Notes under the pieces: model-generated | The model's input: only the letters and a program-made list of their open reading frames with translations | Told to the model about the DNA's origin: nothing | Databases searched by the model: none | Program-made: the position numbers and the translations under genes | Source: a virus | Direction: 5' to 3' (one strand) | Length of the DNA stretch: 29,478 bases | IMG/VR virus record: IMGVR_UViG_3300026374_000001 | Coordinates: 1-29,478 of that record | Part shown: piece after piece, positions 16,466 through 23,757 of the stretch | Layout of the letters: every line of letters starts with the position of its first letter | Numbering within the stretch: the stretch's first letter is position 1

Positions 16466-17617
16466 TCATGCACGGCAAGTCACGAAGTCATCTGCTGGAC
16501 TTTCCTCGGGTCCGGCCTCGATGCCATCGACAATGCGCGCCTCGCCCATGAATTTCTTGTAGATATCGGCAATGACCTTGAGCTTGTCGACCGATTGAGT
16601 CAGCGGCTCGCACACCTCAAGCGCCAGGCGAGCACCAAGGCCCTCGCAAAACATTGCATCCATCAGCCGCACATCGTAGACATCGGCGACAAAGCGAAAC
16701 AAAATGGCGTTGACCTGGGCCGAGACGATCAGGCCGTTCTCGATCAGCCAGTCCGAATAGTCCAGGTTCCACGAGGCGCCGAGCCACGGGCTCGATCCGG
16801 CCTTGGGATCTGGCGAAGTCACGCGCAAATAGCCTGCCGGCAGCATAAAGACATTGCGCGAGGTTGATTGTGTCGATGGCCCGGCATTGACCGGATAGAC
16901 GATGTTAGGCGGCACCACCGTCACCCCAAAGGGGAACTCCGTCCCGCCGATCTGCAGCCATTTGATCGAGCCGGTGCCGCCAACGAAGGTCGTCGTCCAC
17001 TGCGTGGGATGGGTGCTGGGTTGCTGATTGAGATTGAGGTCGACCAAGCTCATGTAGGCAATGGCCGAGAACGTCACGACCTGATTCTTGGCATAGGTCA
17101 CGGTTGCGGACCATGCGGTCGCGGTCGCCGGATTGTCGGCATTGGCGTTCTGCAGCGAGAGAAAGACGCGATTGGTGCCATCGCCAACGGCGGTGTAGAC
17201 GAGCTCGCCGGAAAAATACGATGCGGTGCTGTCGTAGATGGCGACTGACATTGGACCAAAATACTGCTGCCAGGCAGGAGTTGATCCAGGCTCGTTGTTG
17301 GCATTGTTCGGGATGACCGATTGCCAAATAACGCCGGCACTATCGGCCACGATCGAGTTGACGAAATAGGTTGGGGCCGCCGACCACAGCGCCGGGCTCA
17401 ACAGCATGGTGGTGGTGTCGACCGGGCGCAGGATCGCCCGCCGGATGGCAAAATTCCAGGCTTTGCGGCGCAGCTCGGCCTGTCTCACCTTGTCATAGAG
17501 CCGGCCGACAAGGCGCGCTTTTTTACTGTCCTCGTTGAAGCCGAGCGTTTCATCGATCGGGTCCTGACCACAATGATCAAGCGCTCGGTTGGCAATGTCG
17601 ACGGCGTTCTGGAACAT
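16466..17617 (-). CDS. Tail tubular protein A / adaptor with three inserted CBM-like modules
   Basis: A 383-aa adaptor that should join portal to nozzle. The N-terminal helical part (AVDIANRALDHCGQDPIDET, VGRLYDKVRQAELRRKAWNF) and the C-terminal part (YLRVTSPDPKAG, ENGLIVSAQVNAILFRFVAD, CEGLGARLALEVCEPLTQS) match podoviral gp11-like adaptors, which are usually near 200 aa. The excess is residues about 77-209. This holds three successive units of the form W-x5-Y-x3-V-x6-Y/W-x5-N-x5-P-x4-W, resembling CBM5/12 chitin-binding modules. No Shine-Dalgarno is seen before the ATG. A 43-nt leader with a GGGCA/TGCCC hairpin touches the start codon. Confidence 0.85.
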   Translation of the reverse strand: MFQNAVDIANRALDHCGQDPIDETLGFNEDSKKARLVGRLYDKVRQAELRRKAWNFAIRRAILRPVDTTTMLLSPALWSAAPTYFVNSIVADSAGVIWQSVIPNNANNEPGSTPAWQQYFGPMSVAIYDSTASYFSGELVYTAVGDGTNRVFLSLQNANADNPATATAWSATVTYAKNQVVTFSAIAYMSLVDLNLNQQPSTHPTQWTTTFVGGTGSIKWLQIGGTEFPFGVTVVPPNIVYPVNAGPSTQSTSRNVFMLPAGYLRVTSPDPKAGSSPWLGASWNLDYSDWLIENGLIVSAQVNAILFRFVADVYDVRLMDAMFCEGLGARLALEVCEPLTQSVDKLKVIADIYKKFMGEARIVDGIEAGPEESPADDFVTCRA

Positions 17618-17647
17618 GGGCAGGGAACTTGCCCCGCCGGCCGGTCA

Positions 17648-17660
17648 CCGCAACGCACCC
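17648..17660 (-). promoter_or_regulatory. Stop-linked motif copy 2 (GGGTGCGTTGCGG)
   Basis: It directly follows the TAA of the repeat-protein gene and is identical over 13 bases to copy 1. It starts a 43-nt leader to the adaptor ATG. That leader also holds CCGGCCGG and a GGGCA-AGTTCCC-TGCCC hairpin ending at the start codon. No ribosome-binding site is visible. Same interpretation as copy 1. Confidence 0.4.
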
Positions 17661-18923
17661 TTACCAGGACTTCAACTGGCCGAAGGTGGCGAAAAATGGC
17701 ATGTCATGATGCGGTGCCTCCGGGGGTGGTTGCACCTGCACCGTGTTGAACGGCACGAAGGTGTAGCCAACCGTAAACGTCGTGTACGGGATCGGCACTG
17801 CCCGTGAGAGTGGCGACAGATATGCGATCGAGTTGACCGTGTTGAAGATTTGCTGGACGGTGTTGAACGGAACAAAAGTGATGCCCTGCCGCACCGGCGG
17901 CTGGTTGGCCGGCCGGGACAACGGCTGCTGGTAATTGCCCCAGTAGACCGTATTAAACTGGGTATCGAGGAACGTATAGCTGACACCGCCTTGCCAGACT
18001 GGCGGCCGATCGGCCGGTCGGGACAACGGCTGCTGATAGTTGCCCCAATAGACCGTATTCTGGGTGAACTGGGTGTCGAGGAACGTGTAGCTCAGGCCGC
18101 CCTGCCAAACTGGCGGCCTGGCTGCAGCCTGCGATAGTCCTTGCCACCAGCCATAATTGGCCGCGACGACGATCTGGGCGGTGTCGAACGGCACAAATGT
18201 GCTGCCGATCGCCGCTCGTGGAATCGGCACCGCAATCGACAACGGCTGCTGATACAGCGAGTAATCGATGGTGTTGAAGATGATCTGTGCCGTATTGAAC
18301 GGCACAAAGGTAAAGCCGGCCCATACTGGCGGACGAGGCGCGGCCCGCGAGAGCGGCTGCTGATAGTTGCCCCAATAGACCGTGTTCTGGGTGAACTGGG
18401 TATCGAGGAAGGTGTAGCTCGGGCCGCCCTGCCAGACCGGAGGCCGCGGAGCAGGACGACTTAGCGGCTGCTGATAAGTCGAGTAGTCAGCCGAATTTTG
18501 TGTGAACGCCGTGTCGCGGAAGGTGTAGCTCGGGCCGCCCGGCTGCACTGGCCGCCGGTCCACCGCCTTTGACAGCGGCTGTTGCCATCCGACGCTGGCA
18601 ACTGCCGGCGCCGGCGGCACCCAAGTCAGGCCCGACGCCGCGATCATCCCTAGCGAGAGCGCCACCCTGACGGCGGGAGCGGAATAGCTGGTGAGGGCTC
18701 CGTAGACCTGCGTAACCGCCACCACAGGCGGCGGCAACGGAATCGTCAGAGCCTTGTAGTAAACGCGCGGGCCTTGAATCCGCGCGATTTGTTGCACAGG
18801 TATTCCGGCAAGCTTTATCTGCGGGGCGCCAACGTCAGGCACCGCCCGTGAATTATCGACAAATATCCCTATGCCGAATTTCTGACTTCCAAGAGCCTTC
18901 GGAACACCCTTCGGGTTTGGCAT
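17661..18923 (-). CDS. Repeat protein with eight ~36-residue units in AABBAABB order
   Basis: A 420-aa protein of unknown function in the virion block, between an accessory protein and the adaptor. Residues 1-105 are non-repetitive (Val/Ala/Pro-rich). Residues about 108-395 hold eight units, most opening QQPLSRP. Type A units contain GGxSYTFLDTQFTQNTVYWG (units 1, 2, 5, 6) and type B units contain TFVPFNTxQ (units 3, 4, 7, 8). The order AABBAABB implies a two-step duplication. It is rich in Gln, Pro, Trp and Tyr and poor in charge, with no signal peptide or TM. It starts 7 nt after the previous gene without a clear ribosome-binding site, so coupling is likely. It may be a virion surface or tail-sheathing component. 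That is inference from position only. Confidence 0.75.
   Translation of the reverse strand: MPNPKGVPKALGSQKFGIGIFVDNSRAVPDVGAPQIKLAGIPVQQIARIQGPRVYYKALTIPLPPPVVAVTQVYGALTSYSAPAVRVALSLGMIAASGLTWVPPAPAVASVGWQQPLSKAVDRRPVQPGGPSYTFRDTAFTQNSADYSTYQQPLSRPAPRPPVWQGGPSYTFLDTQFTQNTVYWGNYQQPLSRAAPRPPVWAGFTFVPFNTAQIIFNTIDYSLYQQPLSIAVPIPRAAIGSTFVPFDTAQIVVAANYGWWQGLSQAAARPPVWQGGLSYTFLDTQFTQNTVYWGNYQQPLSRPADRPPVWQGGVSYTFLDTQFNTVYWGNYQQPLSRPANQPPVRQGITFVPFNTVQQIFNTVNSIAYLSPLSRAVPIPYTTFTVGYTFVPFNTVQVQPPPEAPHHDMPFFATFGQLKSW
17735..18600 (-). repeat. Tandem and super-tandem DNA repeats inside the repeat-protein gene
   Basis: The eight 105-111-bp units are visible at DNA level. The block starting CGGCTGCTG recurs at 17922, 18027 and 18354. 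The copies at 18027 and 18354 stay nearly identical for about 88 bp and are offset by 327 bp (109 codons). The 17922 and 18354 copies are offset by 432 bp (144 codons), the length of one AABB super-repeat. All offsets are multiples of three, so copy-number change would keep the frame. Confidence 0.85.
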
Positions 18924-18930
18924 CTGAAAA

Positions 18931-19470
18931 TCAGTTCAGCGAGCGCCAGGTGTGGAACTTGGGAATGACGGATGGCGCAACGCTGAACGTGACACCGATC
19001 CACAATGCCTGTGCGATCGTGGTATCGACAGCAACCGCTGCGCCAACGGTTCCAGCAACAACCGCAGTTTCGCTGGCTGCCGTTGCAACTGCACCGTTGG
19101 ATTGCCAACTGCCGTATCCAAGTGCGGTCGAATTGGTGCCGGCGCCGCCAATCGTTCTGAACGTCAGATAATAACGGAACAGAAACGGCGCGGTCGTGAT
19201 GCTAGGCACATAATTCTGGGTTGGCGAAACGCCGAGCGAAACACCGCCGATGACAGTGCCAAATCGTGGCGTGAGAATAAGAGTTCCAGCAGCACCAGTC
19301 GTCACTGTGCCACCAACAATTAGTTCGTAGACCTTCCCAACCTTCGGCTCGAAAGCCGGAATAGGCGTGAAGATGGTCGGAATTAGAACCGTCTCAGTGG
19401 TCGCGGTGATGGTTGCATGGTCGGCGCCGATCGGTTCGCCGAGCACATCGCCAAAGTACTGTCTGCTCAT
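18931..19470 (-). CDS. Accessory virion protein, beta-rich, unknown function
   Basis: A 179-aa protein with alternating Thr/Val/Ala and Gly, little charge and no TM. Segments such as ELIVGGTVTTGAAGTLILTP and FLFRYYLTFRTIG suggest a compact beta sandwich like many phage head or tail decoration proteins. It ends PKFHTWRSLN. GAGGG lies 6 nt before the ATG. It lies in the accessory block between capsid and adaptor. I do not recognise a named family. Confidence 0.65.
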   Translation of the reverse strand: MSRQYFGDVLGEPIGADHATITATTETVLIPTIFTPIPAFEPKVGKVYELIVGGTVTTGAAGTLILTPRFGTVIGGVSLGVSPTQNYVPSITTAPFLFRYYLTFRTIGGAGTNSTALGYGSWQSNGAVATAASETAVVAGTVGAAVAVDTTIAQALWIGVTFSVAPSVIPKFHTWRSLN

Positions 19471-19479
19471 TTTGTGCCC

Positions 19480-19605
19480 TCAATATTCCACCATAACCGG
19501 CGGGTCTGGTTGAGCCACAACAACACTGATGACCACGAAAATATCAGGCGGCACATCATCCGGCACCTCGCCGAGCGCCAATACACCGAGTGCCTCGAAG
19601 ATCAT
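19480..19605 (-). CDS. 41-aa hydrophobic protein
   Basis: A very short gene translating as MIFEALGVLALGEVPDDVPP followed by DIFVVISVVVAQPDPPVMVEY. Its ATG overlaps the stop of the preceding 61-aa gene (ATGA) and it fills the gap before the 179-aa gene, whose GAGGG ribosome-binding site overlaps its stop region. Two short hydrophobic stretches could be strands or a small membrane peptide. The overlap and acceptable codon use support it, but at this length chance cannot be excluded. Confidence 0.5.
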   Translation of the reverse strand: MIFEALGVLALGEVPDDVPPDIFVVISVVVAQPDPPVMVEY

Positions 19606-19787
19606 GACTGCAACTCTACATTGCCGTTACTTTTCATGGCCGCGTCAGGGTCCACAGTCGGAATTCCGGCTGTGCTTGCAGCCTTTGAAATATCAGCGAT
19701 CAGCACAGCAACCTCTGCATAAGGTTGCCGTGACAGGTAACCGACGATCCGGTTGGCAAGCTCAAGTGACAGTGTAATGCTATTCAT
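19602..19787 (-). CDS. Small phage protein, 61 aa
   Basis: It begins MNSITLSLELANRIVGYLSR and continues with a second helix (YAEVAVLIADISKAASTAG). The form resembles small phage proteins that often accompany virion genes in rhizobial prophages, from memory. Its start overlaps the previous stop and its stop overlaps the next start (4-nt overlaps at both ends), so it is firmly in the operon. Function unknown. Confidence 0.62.
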   Translation of the reverse strand: MNSITLSLELANRIVGYLSRQPYAEVAVLIADISKAASTAGIPTVDPDAAMKSNGNVELQS

Positions 19788-20107
19788 GGCGTCACCGGTG
19801 TGTTGTCGATGTCGAACTGTCGCTCGGTGTCCGACATTTTGTTGAGCAACTGAAGTATCTGTTGGCCGCTTGCCGTGACACCGCCAGCGGTGTAGCTCTT
19901 GGCCGCGATCTGCGACGAGGCGCGTTCAACAACCGGCACCGCTGTACGATCCCGGCTCACGACCTTGCCAGTCGTGGTATCCTTTGCCCGCAGTTCACGA
20001 TGGCAGCGGATCTGCACCACATCTGTCTCGTCGACGAAGAATTCAATGCGCCAAGTTCGATCGACGATGTTCTGCGTTGTGGTGGTGTTGCCCTGGTCGA
20101 TTGCCAT
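19784..20107 (-). CDS. Accessory virion-region protein, 107 aa
   Basis: A charged soluble protein with a beta-like N-terminal half (RTWRIEFFVDETDVVQIRCH) and a helical C-terminal half (ASGQQILQLLNKMSDTERQF). AGGA lies 7 nt before the ATG, and its stop overlaps the next gene by 4 nt. It follows the fibre-like gene closely. I do not recognise the family. A minor tail or fibre-assembly role is possible by position. Confidence 0.62.
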   Translation of the reverse strand: MAIDQGNTTTTQNIVDRTWRIEFFVDETDVVQIRCHRELRAKDTTTGKVVSRDRTAVPVVERASSQIAAKSYTAGGVTASGQQILQLLNKMSDTERQFDIDNTPVTP

Positions 20108-20116
20108 TTTGATGTC

Positions 20117-21247
20117 CTATGCGGATGTGATGGCGGCCCAGGTCGTGCTGCCCGTTGTGTTGCTGTACAGTCGCAAGCTTGCACCAGCATTGTCGGTGCG
20201 GATGTAGATCGAACCCGATGCCGCCGAGACCGTCGGCGCGCCAGAGCCATAGTAGATGCCGAAACCGGCCGTGGTACCGAACAACAGGCGGGCCGAAGTT
20301 GATCCGCCTGCTGGCGTTGCTATGTCCGACCGGATGGTGATGTCGCCACCGCCATCGAGGCGCATTCGCTCGGTACCATTCGAGCCAAGTTGTACTGGGT
20401 GATTTGTACCTGAACCAAAGCGAACTGCACCAAAGGTTTCTGATGCGAAGAATTCTCCTTGAATAGTCGCAGATGTGTCGCTGGCAAAATGCACGAAACA
20501 ATTGGTACCATCGCCAAAGATATCAAAAGGTGCGTTCGTAGATTGGGCTTGATTAATGCCCACATTGCCAGTACTGGCGATGCGCATATGCTCGGTCGCC
20601 GCCGCGCCTGCTGCCATCGTCTTGAAAACGAGGTCAAAATCCTCCGACGTACTAGTGACATCAGTTGCCACCGCCTCAATCGTAGCGCCTATCTCTAGGT
20701 TGCCTGCCGTCGTCTCGACCTCAAATTCCAGGCTCGCGCCGATGCCGTTTGCTGGTGTGCCGGTGCTGCTGGAAGACAACCGCATTATTGGCGTGACGGT
20801 GTTTGTCGCCGCGCTGTCTATGCTAATCTGAGTCTTCCCCGCAATATTCAGCGCCCCACCAATCCCCACTCCGCCCGCCACAATCAGCGCACCAGTTGTC
20901 GAGGAGGTCGAGACGGTGGTGTCCGTGAAAGCATTGGCCTCGCGCAGATTGGCAATATCTTCCTTCGTCGCCGAGATGTAGACCTGGGCCGATCCAGACA
21001 AGCTGATCGCTGCATCAGCGTTGGTCGATTTACTCACTGTGCGGGTGAGCGTCGTACCGGCTGACGTGTAAGTGCCAGTGCCAACCTCGCTGTTGGCGCC
21101 ATCACGAATACCATAGGAGACAATCTGCCCGTCGGTCACGCCCGCCAGCGCAAACGTAAGGAAGCCCGACACCGCCCCGCCAAGCGTGATGGTGCCGGTG
21201 CCGATCGTCGGCGTCGTCATGCGGGCAAGATTGTAGAGCTTAGCCAT
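20117..21247 (-). CDS. Tail-fibre-like protein in the accessory block
   Basis: A 376-aa structural protein. Its N-terminal domain (MAKLYNLARMTTPTIGTGTI, TLGGAVSGFLTFALAGVTDG, then SYGIRDGANSEVGTGTYT) is a common opening of phage tail and fibre proteins. The rest is repetitive, Ser/Thr/Gly-rich beta structure with a VAGGVGIGGALNIAG hinge like those in trimeric fibre shafts. A later EHMRIASTGNVGIN element resembles the MRI-x3-GNVGIG motif that precedes fibre tips. No C-terminal chaperone domain is visible. It overlaps the upstream CxxC gene as TGATG. Together with the spike at 3927-5102 the phage has two candidate adhesins. Confidence 0.75.
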   Translation of the reverse strand: MAKLYNLARMTTPTIGTGTITLGGAVSGFLTFALAGVTDGQIVSYGIRDGANSEVGTGTYTSAGTTLTRTVSKSTNADAAISLSGSAQVYISATKEDIANLREANAFTDTTVSTSSTTGALIVAGGVGIGGALNIAGKTQISIDSAATNTVTPIMRLSSSSTGTPANGIGASLEFEVETTAGNLEIGATIEAVATDVTSTSEDFDLVFKTMAAGAAATEHMRIASTGNVGINQAQSTNAPFDIFGDGTNCFVHFASDTSATIQGEFFASETFGAVRFGSGTNHPVQLGSNGTERMRLDGGGDITIRSDIATPAGGSTSARLLFGTTAGFGIYYGSGAPTVSAASGSIYIRTDNAGASLRLYSNTTGSTTWAAITSA

Positions 21248-21522
21248 CAGACCGGATCTCTATTGCGCTTGGCTGCCTGATAGAGCTCCATCGCCCGGAT
21301 TTGTGCCTCCAGCTTTTTCTCGAACGGCGTACAGCCCTTGCCAGCGCAGGTTGGGCAGATCATCTGATAGCATTGCGGGCAGCGCGTGAGGTCCCGCCGG
21401 CTCGTCATGTCCACCCAGTGAACATGCACAACCCGATTGCAGTGATAGCAGGTATATGTATCGGTCTCGTTGACCCCGATCGGCCCGGTTAGAGTGGCAT
21501 AGCCGCTGGCGCCGCGAATCAT
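21247..21522 (-). CDS. Zinc-finger-like CxxC protein, 91 aa
   Basis: A small soluble protein with three CxxC pairs, CYHC, CPQC and CPTC, separated by His-containing spacers (VVHVHWVD). This suggests two zinc sites of ribbon or RING-like type, followed by a charged helix (FEKKLEAQIRAMELYQAAK). The ATG at 21522 is chosen over GTG at 21528 because GGAGG lies 7 nt upstream and it overlaps the previous stop as ATGA. It is next to another Cys-rich gene. Role unknown; an assembly factor or regulator are both possible. Confidence 0.72.
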   Translation of the reverse strand: MIRGASGYATLTGPIGVNETDTYTCYHCNRVVHVHWVDMTSRRDLTRCPQCYQMICPTCAGKGCTPFEKKLEAQIRAMELYQAAKRNRDPV

Positions 21523-21806
21523 TGCCACGCCTCCAGCTCAATCAACAACTGACCTGCATCCTGTATCCATTTGCTGTGGCGAGTGCAGACCGTGCAGGAT
21601 AGGCGGGCCGCGCCGTCCGCGGGATTGCACTCAACGAGTCGCCAGTAATTGTGCAGACTCTCGCCGGTCTTCTCGTCACGATGCGGGCCAAACGGCCATA
21701 GTGGTGGATTGTCCAGACGATCGACGTAGTAATCGCCGGGACCCATCTCGCTGCGCTTCTGCACCTTGCAAGGTGCCCCGCAGACCTTGCACGGCGCCAG
21801 TTGCAT
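21519..21806 (-). CDS. Cys-rich zinc-ribbon-like protein, 95 aa
   Basis: It has an N-terminal CKVCGAPCK cluster and a C-terminal CNPADGAARLSCTVCTRHSK region, enough cysteines for one zinc site. Between them is an aromatic/Pro-rich middle (DRLDNPPLWPFGPHRDEKTG). The 4-nt overlap with the following 91-aa gene and the shared CxxC style suggest the two act together. The ribosome-binding site is weak (TTGAGTAA). No known function is recognised. Confidence 0.68.
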   Translation of the reverse strand: MQLAPCKVCGAPCKVQKRSEMGPGDYYVDRLDNPPLWPFGPHRDEKTGESLHNYWRLVECNPADGAARLSCTVCTRHSKWIQDAGQLLIELEAWQ

Positions 21807-21812
21807 GAGCGA

Positions 21813-22328
21813 TTACTCAAGCCATTTTAGTTCGGTGATGCAAGTCGAGGCGTAGGTGGAACTCGCCGCCCGCACACCATAGCCGGCCTCGTCGGTCGCC
21901 GGGATGATGATATCACCGGGTCCGCCCGGATTGACCACCCAGCGATAGGATGCGCGCTGGTTTGCCGCCAAGCCCCAGCGTGAACTGTTCGCCGTTACCG
22001 TCGGTGCGGCCGTGAAATTGGCGTCCGCCGTGATACGTCCGGGGATGTCGGCCTGGTCGAGTGCCACTGGCACCATGCCAGCACCGGAGGCGGTGCCCGC
22101 CGCCGTCACCGCCGACAGATCCCATATAATGGCGCAATCGGTGGCATTTGGCAGCCCATTGGCGCCGACGCTGATCTCGTAGATGCGGGCGCGGCTCACG
22201 CCGAGCGTGGTGGTCTCTGCCGTGATCGCCAGCAGGCAACCCGTGGCGGCGCCAAGCGTGGTGCTGATGTTGGATAGCGCGCCAGCCGACGCAAAGCCGG
22301 GGCCGTTATTGACGGTGTAGAGAGCCAT
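21813..22328 (-). CDS. Accessory virion protein, 171 aa
   Basis: It begins MALYTVNNGPGFASAGALSN and ends TCITELKWLE. It is beta-rich with low charge and contains LGVSRARIYEISVGANG and RWVVNPGGPGDIIIPATDEA, a layout common in phage structural proteins encoded near the capsid (head fibre, decoration or tail collar). AAGGAG lies 6 nt before the ATG. I cannot name the family, but the coding evidence is strong. Confidence 0.68.
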   Translation of the reverse strand: MALYTVNNGPGFASAGALSNISTTLGAATGCLLAITAETTTLGVSRARIYEISVGANGLPNATDCAIIWDLSAVTAAGTASGAGMVPVALDQADIPGRITADANFTAAPTVTANSSRWGLAANQRASYRWVVNPGGPGDIIIPATDEAGYGVRAASSTYASTCITELKWLE

Positions 22329-22358
22329 TTCAGTCTCCTTATGCGGCGGCGGCTCGGA

Positions 22359-22637
22359 TTATCCGATCAGTTTTCTCATCTTGCCCTGGAGTTCTTCCAG
22401 CGCGGCCTTCTGGGATTGCACATCAACTTTGGTCTTCTCCAGCTCGGCCTGCGCCGCCGCGATATCCTTCAAGGTACGATCTAGCGCCGCTCTCTCATCA
22501 ACGATATTTTCCAGTGCCGCTATCAGATCGGTCATCACAGCCTTTGGCGTATCCTGCACAGCCCTAAGCACCGCCAGCAAATTCGCCGCGTTGTCGGCGG
22601 CCGCTACGCTTGTCGCTCCCAGGGTTCCAAACGACAT
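22359..22637 (-). CDS. Small coiled-coil protein, 92 aa
   Basis: After an Ala/Asn-rich N-terminus, residues about 32-88 form one continuous charged helix with heptads (IAALENIVDERAALDRTLKD, AAQAELEKTKVDVQSQKAAL), so it is probably a dimeric or trimeric coiled coil. An AGGG ribosome-binding site precedes it. It sits among minor virion genes. It could be a fibre stalk, tape-like spacer or assembly factor; function unknown. Confidence 0.65.
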   Translation of the reverse strand: MSFGTLGATSVAAADNAANLLAVLRAVQDTPKAVMTDLIAALENIVDERAALDRTLKDIAAAQAELEKTKVDVQSQKAALEELQGKMRKLIG

Positions 22638-22644
22638 TTTTGCC

Positions 22645-22965
22645 CTATGTGCTCAAGATCGCAGCGACTTTGAATCCGGCCCCGAGCGGGACGGCGTGAT
22701 ATTCGGTCTGTCCCGCGGCCATCCGCGTCGTCATGCCCGCGCCGATCGCCACCGCGGTCGGATTGAGGCCAAACTCGATGCAACAGACCGTGTCGGTATG
22801 CAGCCGTACGAACCGGGTCTTAGCGTTGAACGCACTTGATTGCGTGGTAGCGCCGGCATTGGCAACGCCTTGTGACGCCAGCGGCGGCTGCATCGGCATC
22901 TGCCCGGTACGGCCGGCTGGGCCAATCTGCATCTCGGCAAATTCTGTTACGTCAAGAAATGCCAT
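22645..22965 (-). CDS. Accessory virion protein, 106 aa
   Basis: A beta-rich protein with MAFLDVTEFAEMQIGPAGRT, then TRFVRLHTDTVCCIEFGLNP, TRMAAGQTEYHAVPLGAGF and the end KVAAILST. The pattern RFVRLHTDTVCCIEFG resembles small phage proteins found in rhizobial prophages beside capsid genes, from memory. GAGG lies 4 nt before the ATG. It is likely a small decoration or connector component; unproven. Confidence 0.65.
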   Translation of the reverse strand: MAFLDVTEFAEMQIGPAGRTGQMPMQPPLASQGVANAGATTQSSAFNAKTRFVRLHTDTVCCIEFGLNPTAVAIGAGMTTRMAAGQTEYHAVPLGAGFKVAAILST

Positions 22966-22971
22966 TCGTCC

Positions 22972-23235
22972 TCACGTCAGGATCGAGCCCCAAGGGCCGC
23001 CCATAAGGCTTACTGTGCATTCATCGACAACATTGGGTGAGATGCCGGCCGTGGTGGCCGCGGATTGCACGGCGACGAGAAAAGCAACATCGGCCGCCAC
23101 GATCGCCGCCTGATAAGCCGTCAGGTTGGCGAACACGCCGGCATAGGTCACGCCGGCGGCTCGATAGGCTTCCTGCTTGAGGCCGGCAGCCGTATTGACC
23201 GCGACGATGAATGCCTGCTCTTTCGCGGTCGCCAT
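22972..23235 (-). CDS. Small Ala-rich helical protein, 87 aa
   Basis: It begins MATAKEQAFIVAVNTAAGLK and includes AAIVAADVAFLVAVQSAATT. These are amphipathic or weakly hydrophobic helices without a true membrane segment. The ATG at 23235 is preferred over the longer frame: GGAGG lies 6 nt upstream and it overlaps the previous stop as TGATG, while the extra 26 Arg-rich residues of the longer frame come from the out-of-frame shadow of the upstream gene. Function unknown. Confidence 0.65.
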   Translation of the reverse strand: MATAKEQAFIVAVNTAAGLKQEAYRAAGVTYAGVFANLTAYQAAIVAADVAFLVAVQSAATTAGISPNVVDECTVSLMGGPWGSILT

Positions 23236-23474
23236 CAGACGCCTCCAGTTCCGAGCGCGCGCAACAGCGACTGGAATGGCTCGATGCCGGACCCGCCATT
23301 GTTGGCGTTGCACGAAACGATGCAGGCCCGTGCCCAGGCAATCTCGGCAGTGTTATACACGGCCTGGCCGGCCGCACTCTGCGCCACGCCGGCGACCGAG
23401 CTCTGCCGCACGCTTTCAGCAGCCGAGAGCGCGGCGTCATGTATGGTCAAACCAGTCTTGATCTTTCCGCCCAT
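23235..23474 (-). CDS. Small Ala/Ser-rich protein, 79 aa
   Basis: It begins MGGKIKTGLTIHDAALSAAE, with a Cys pair in ARACIVSCNANNG, and ends LLRALGTGGV. AGGA lies about 7 nt before the ATG. Its stop overlaps the next start (TGATG). It appears to be one of a string of tiny coupled genes downstream of the capsid gene. No recognised family. Confidence 0.6.
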   Translation of the reverse strand: MGGKIKTGLTIHDAALSAAESVRQSSVAGVAQSAAGQAVYNTAEIAWARACIVSCNANNGGSGIEPFQSLLRALGTGGV

Positions 23475-23483
23475 TGGCCTTTC

Positions 23484-23750
23484 CTATCGTCGCTTGCGGC
23501 TGCGGCTGCGGCTGTGGTGATCGTCACCATCCTCGGCATCCACCTCGGCCTCGGTCTCGTCCTCGGCCGGGATAGCGCTGAGCTCCTCGGCCTCGGCCTG
23601 CGCATTGGCGGCGGCATAGTCCGCGGTCAGATCGCGATTGAACTGCTCAAGCGCCTTGGCGGCCGGGGACTCATGCTGGGCACCCAACGCCTCCATGTGC
23701 AGCCGCTGTAGTTTGCGTTGGGCGGCATCGGGCGGGATGTCTTCGGCCAT
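23484..23750 (-). CDS. Acidic protein with Arg/Ser-rich tail, 88 aa
   Basis: The N-terminal half is helical (PPDAAQRKLQRLHMEALGAQ). The second half is strongly acidic (AEAEELSAIPAEDETEAEVD) and then flips to a basic, disordered end (HHSRSRSRKRR). The sharp charge split suggests binding to other proteins or nucleic acid through the tail. AGGTGA lies 3 nt before the ATG. Function unknown. Confidence 0.62.
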   Translation of the reverse strand: MAEDIPPDAAQRKLQRLHMEALGAQHESPAAKALEQFNRDLTADYAAANAQAEAEELSAIPAEDETEAEVDAEDGDDHHSRSRSRKRR

Positions 23751-23757
23751 GCGTCAC

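Noticed and set aside
12430-17617. Insertion sequence or transposon as source of the lectin/CBM inserts
   Set aside because: No transposase, terminal inverted repeats or target duplications are visible around the inserts; domain shuffling is more likely.
17735-18600. CRISPR array
   Set aside because: The repeats are ~105-111 bp, in frame, diverged and code for protein; there is no short-repeat/unique-spacer pattern.
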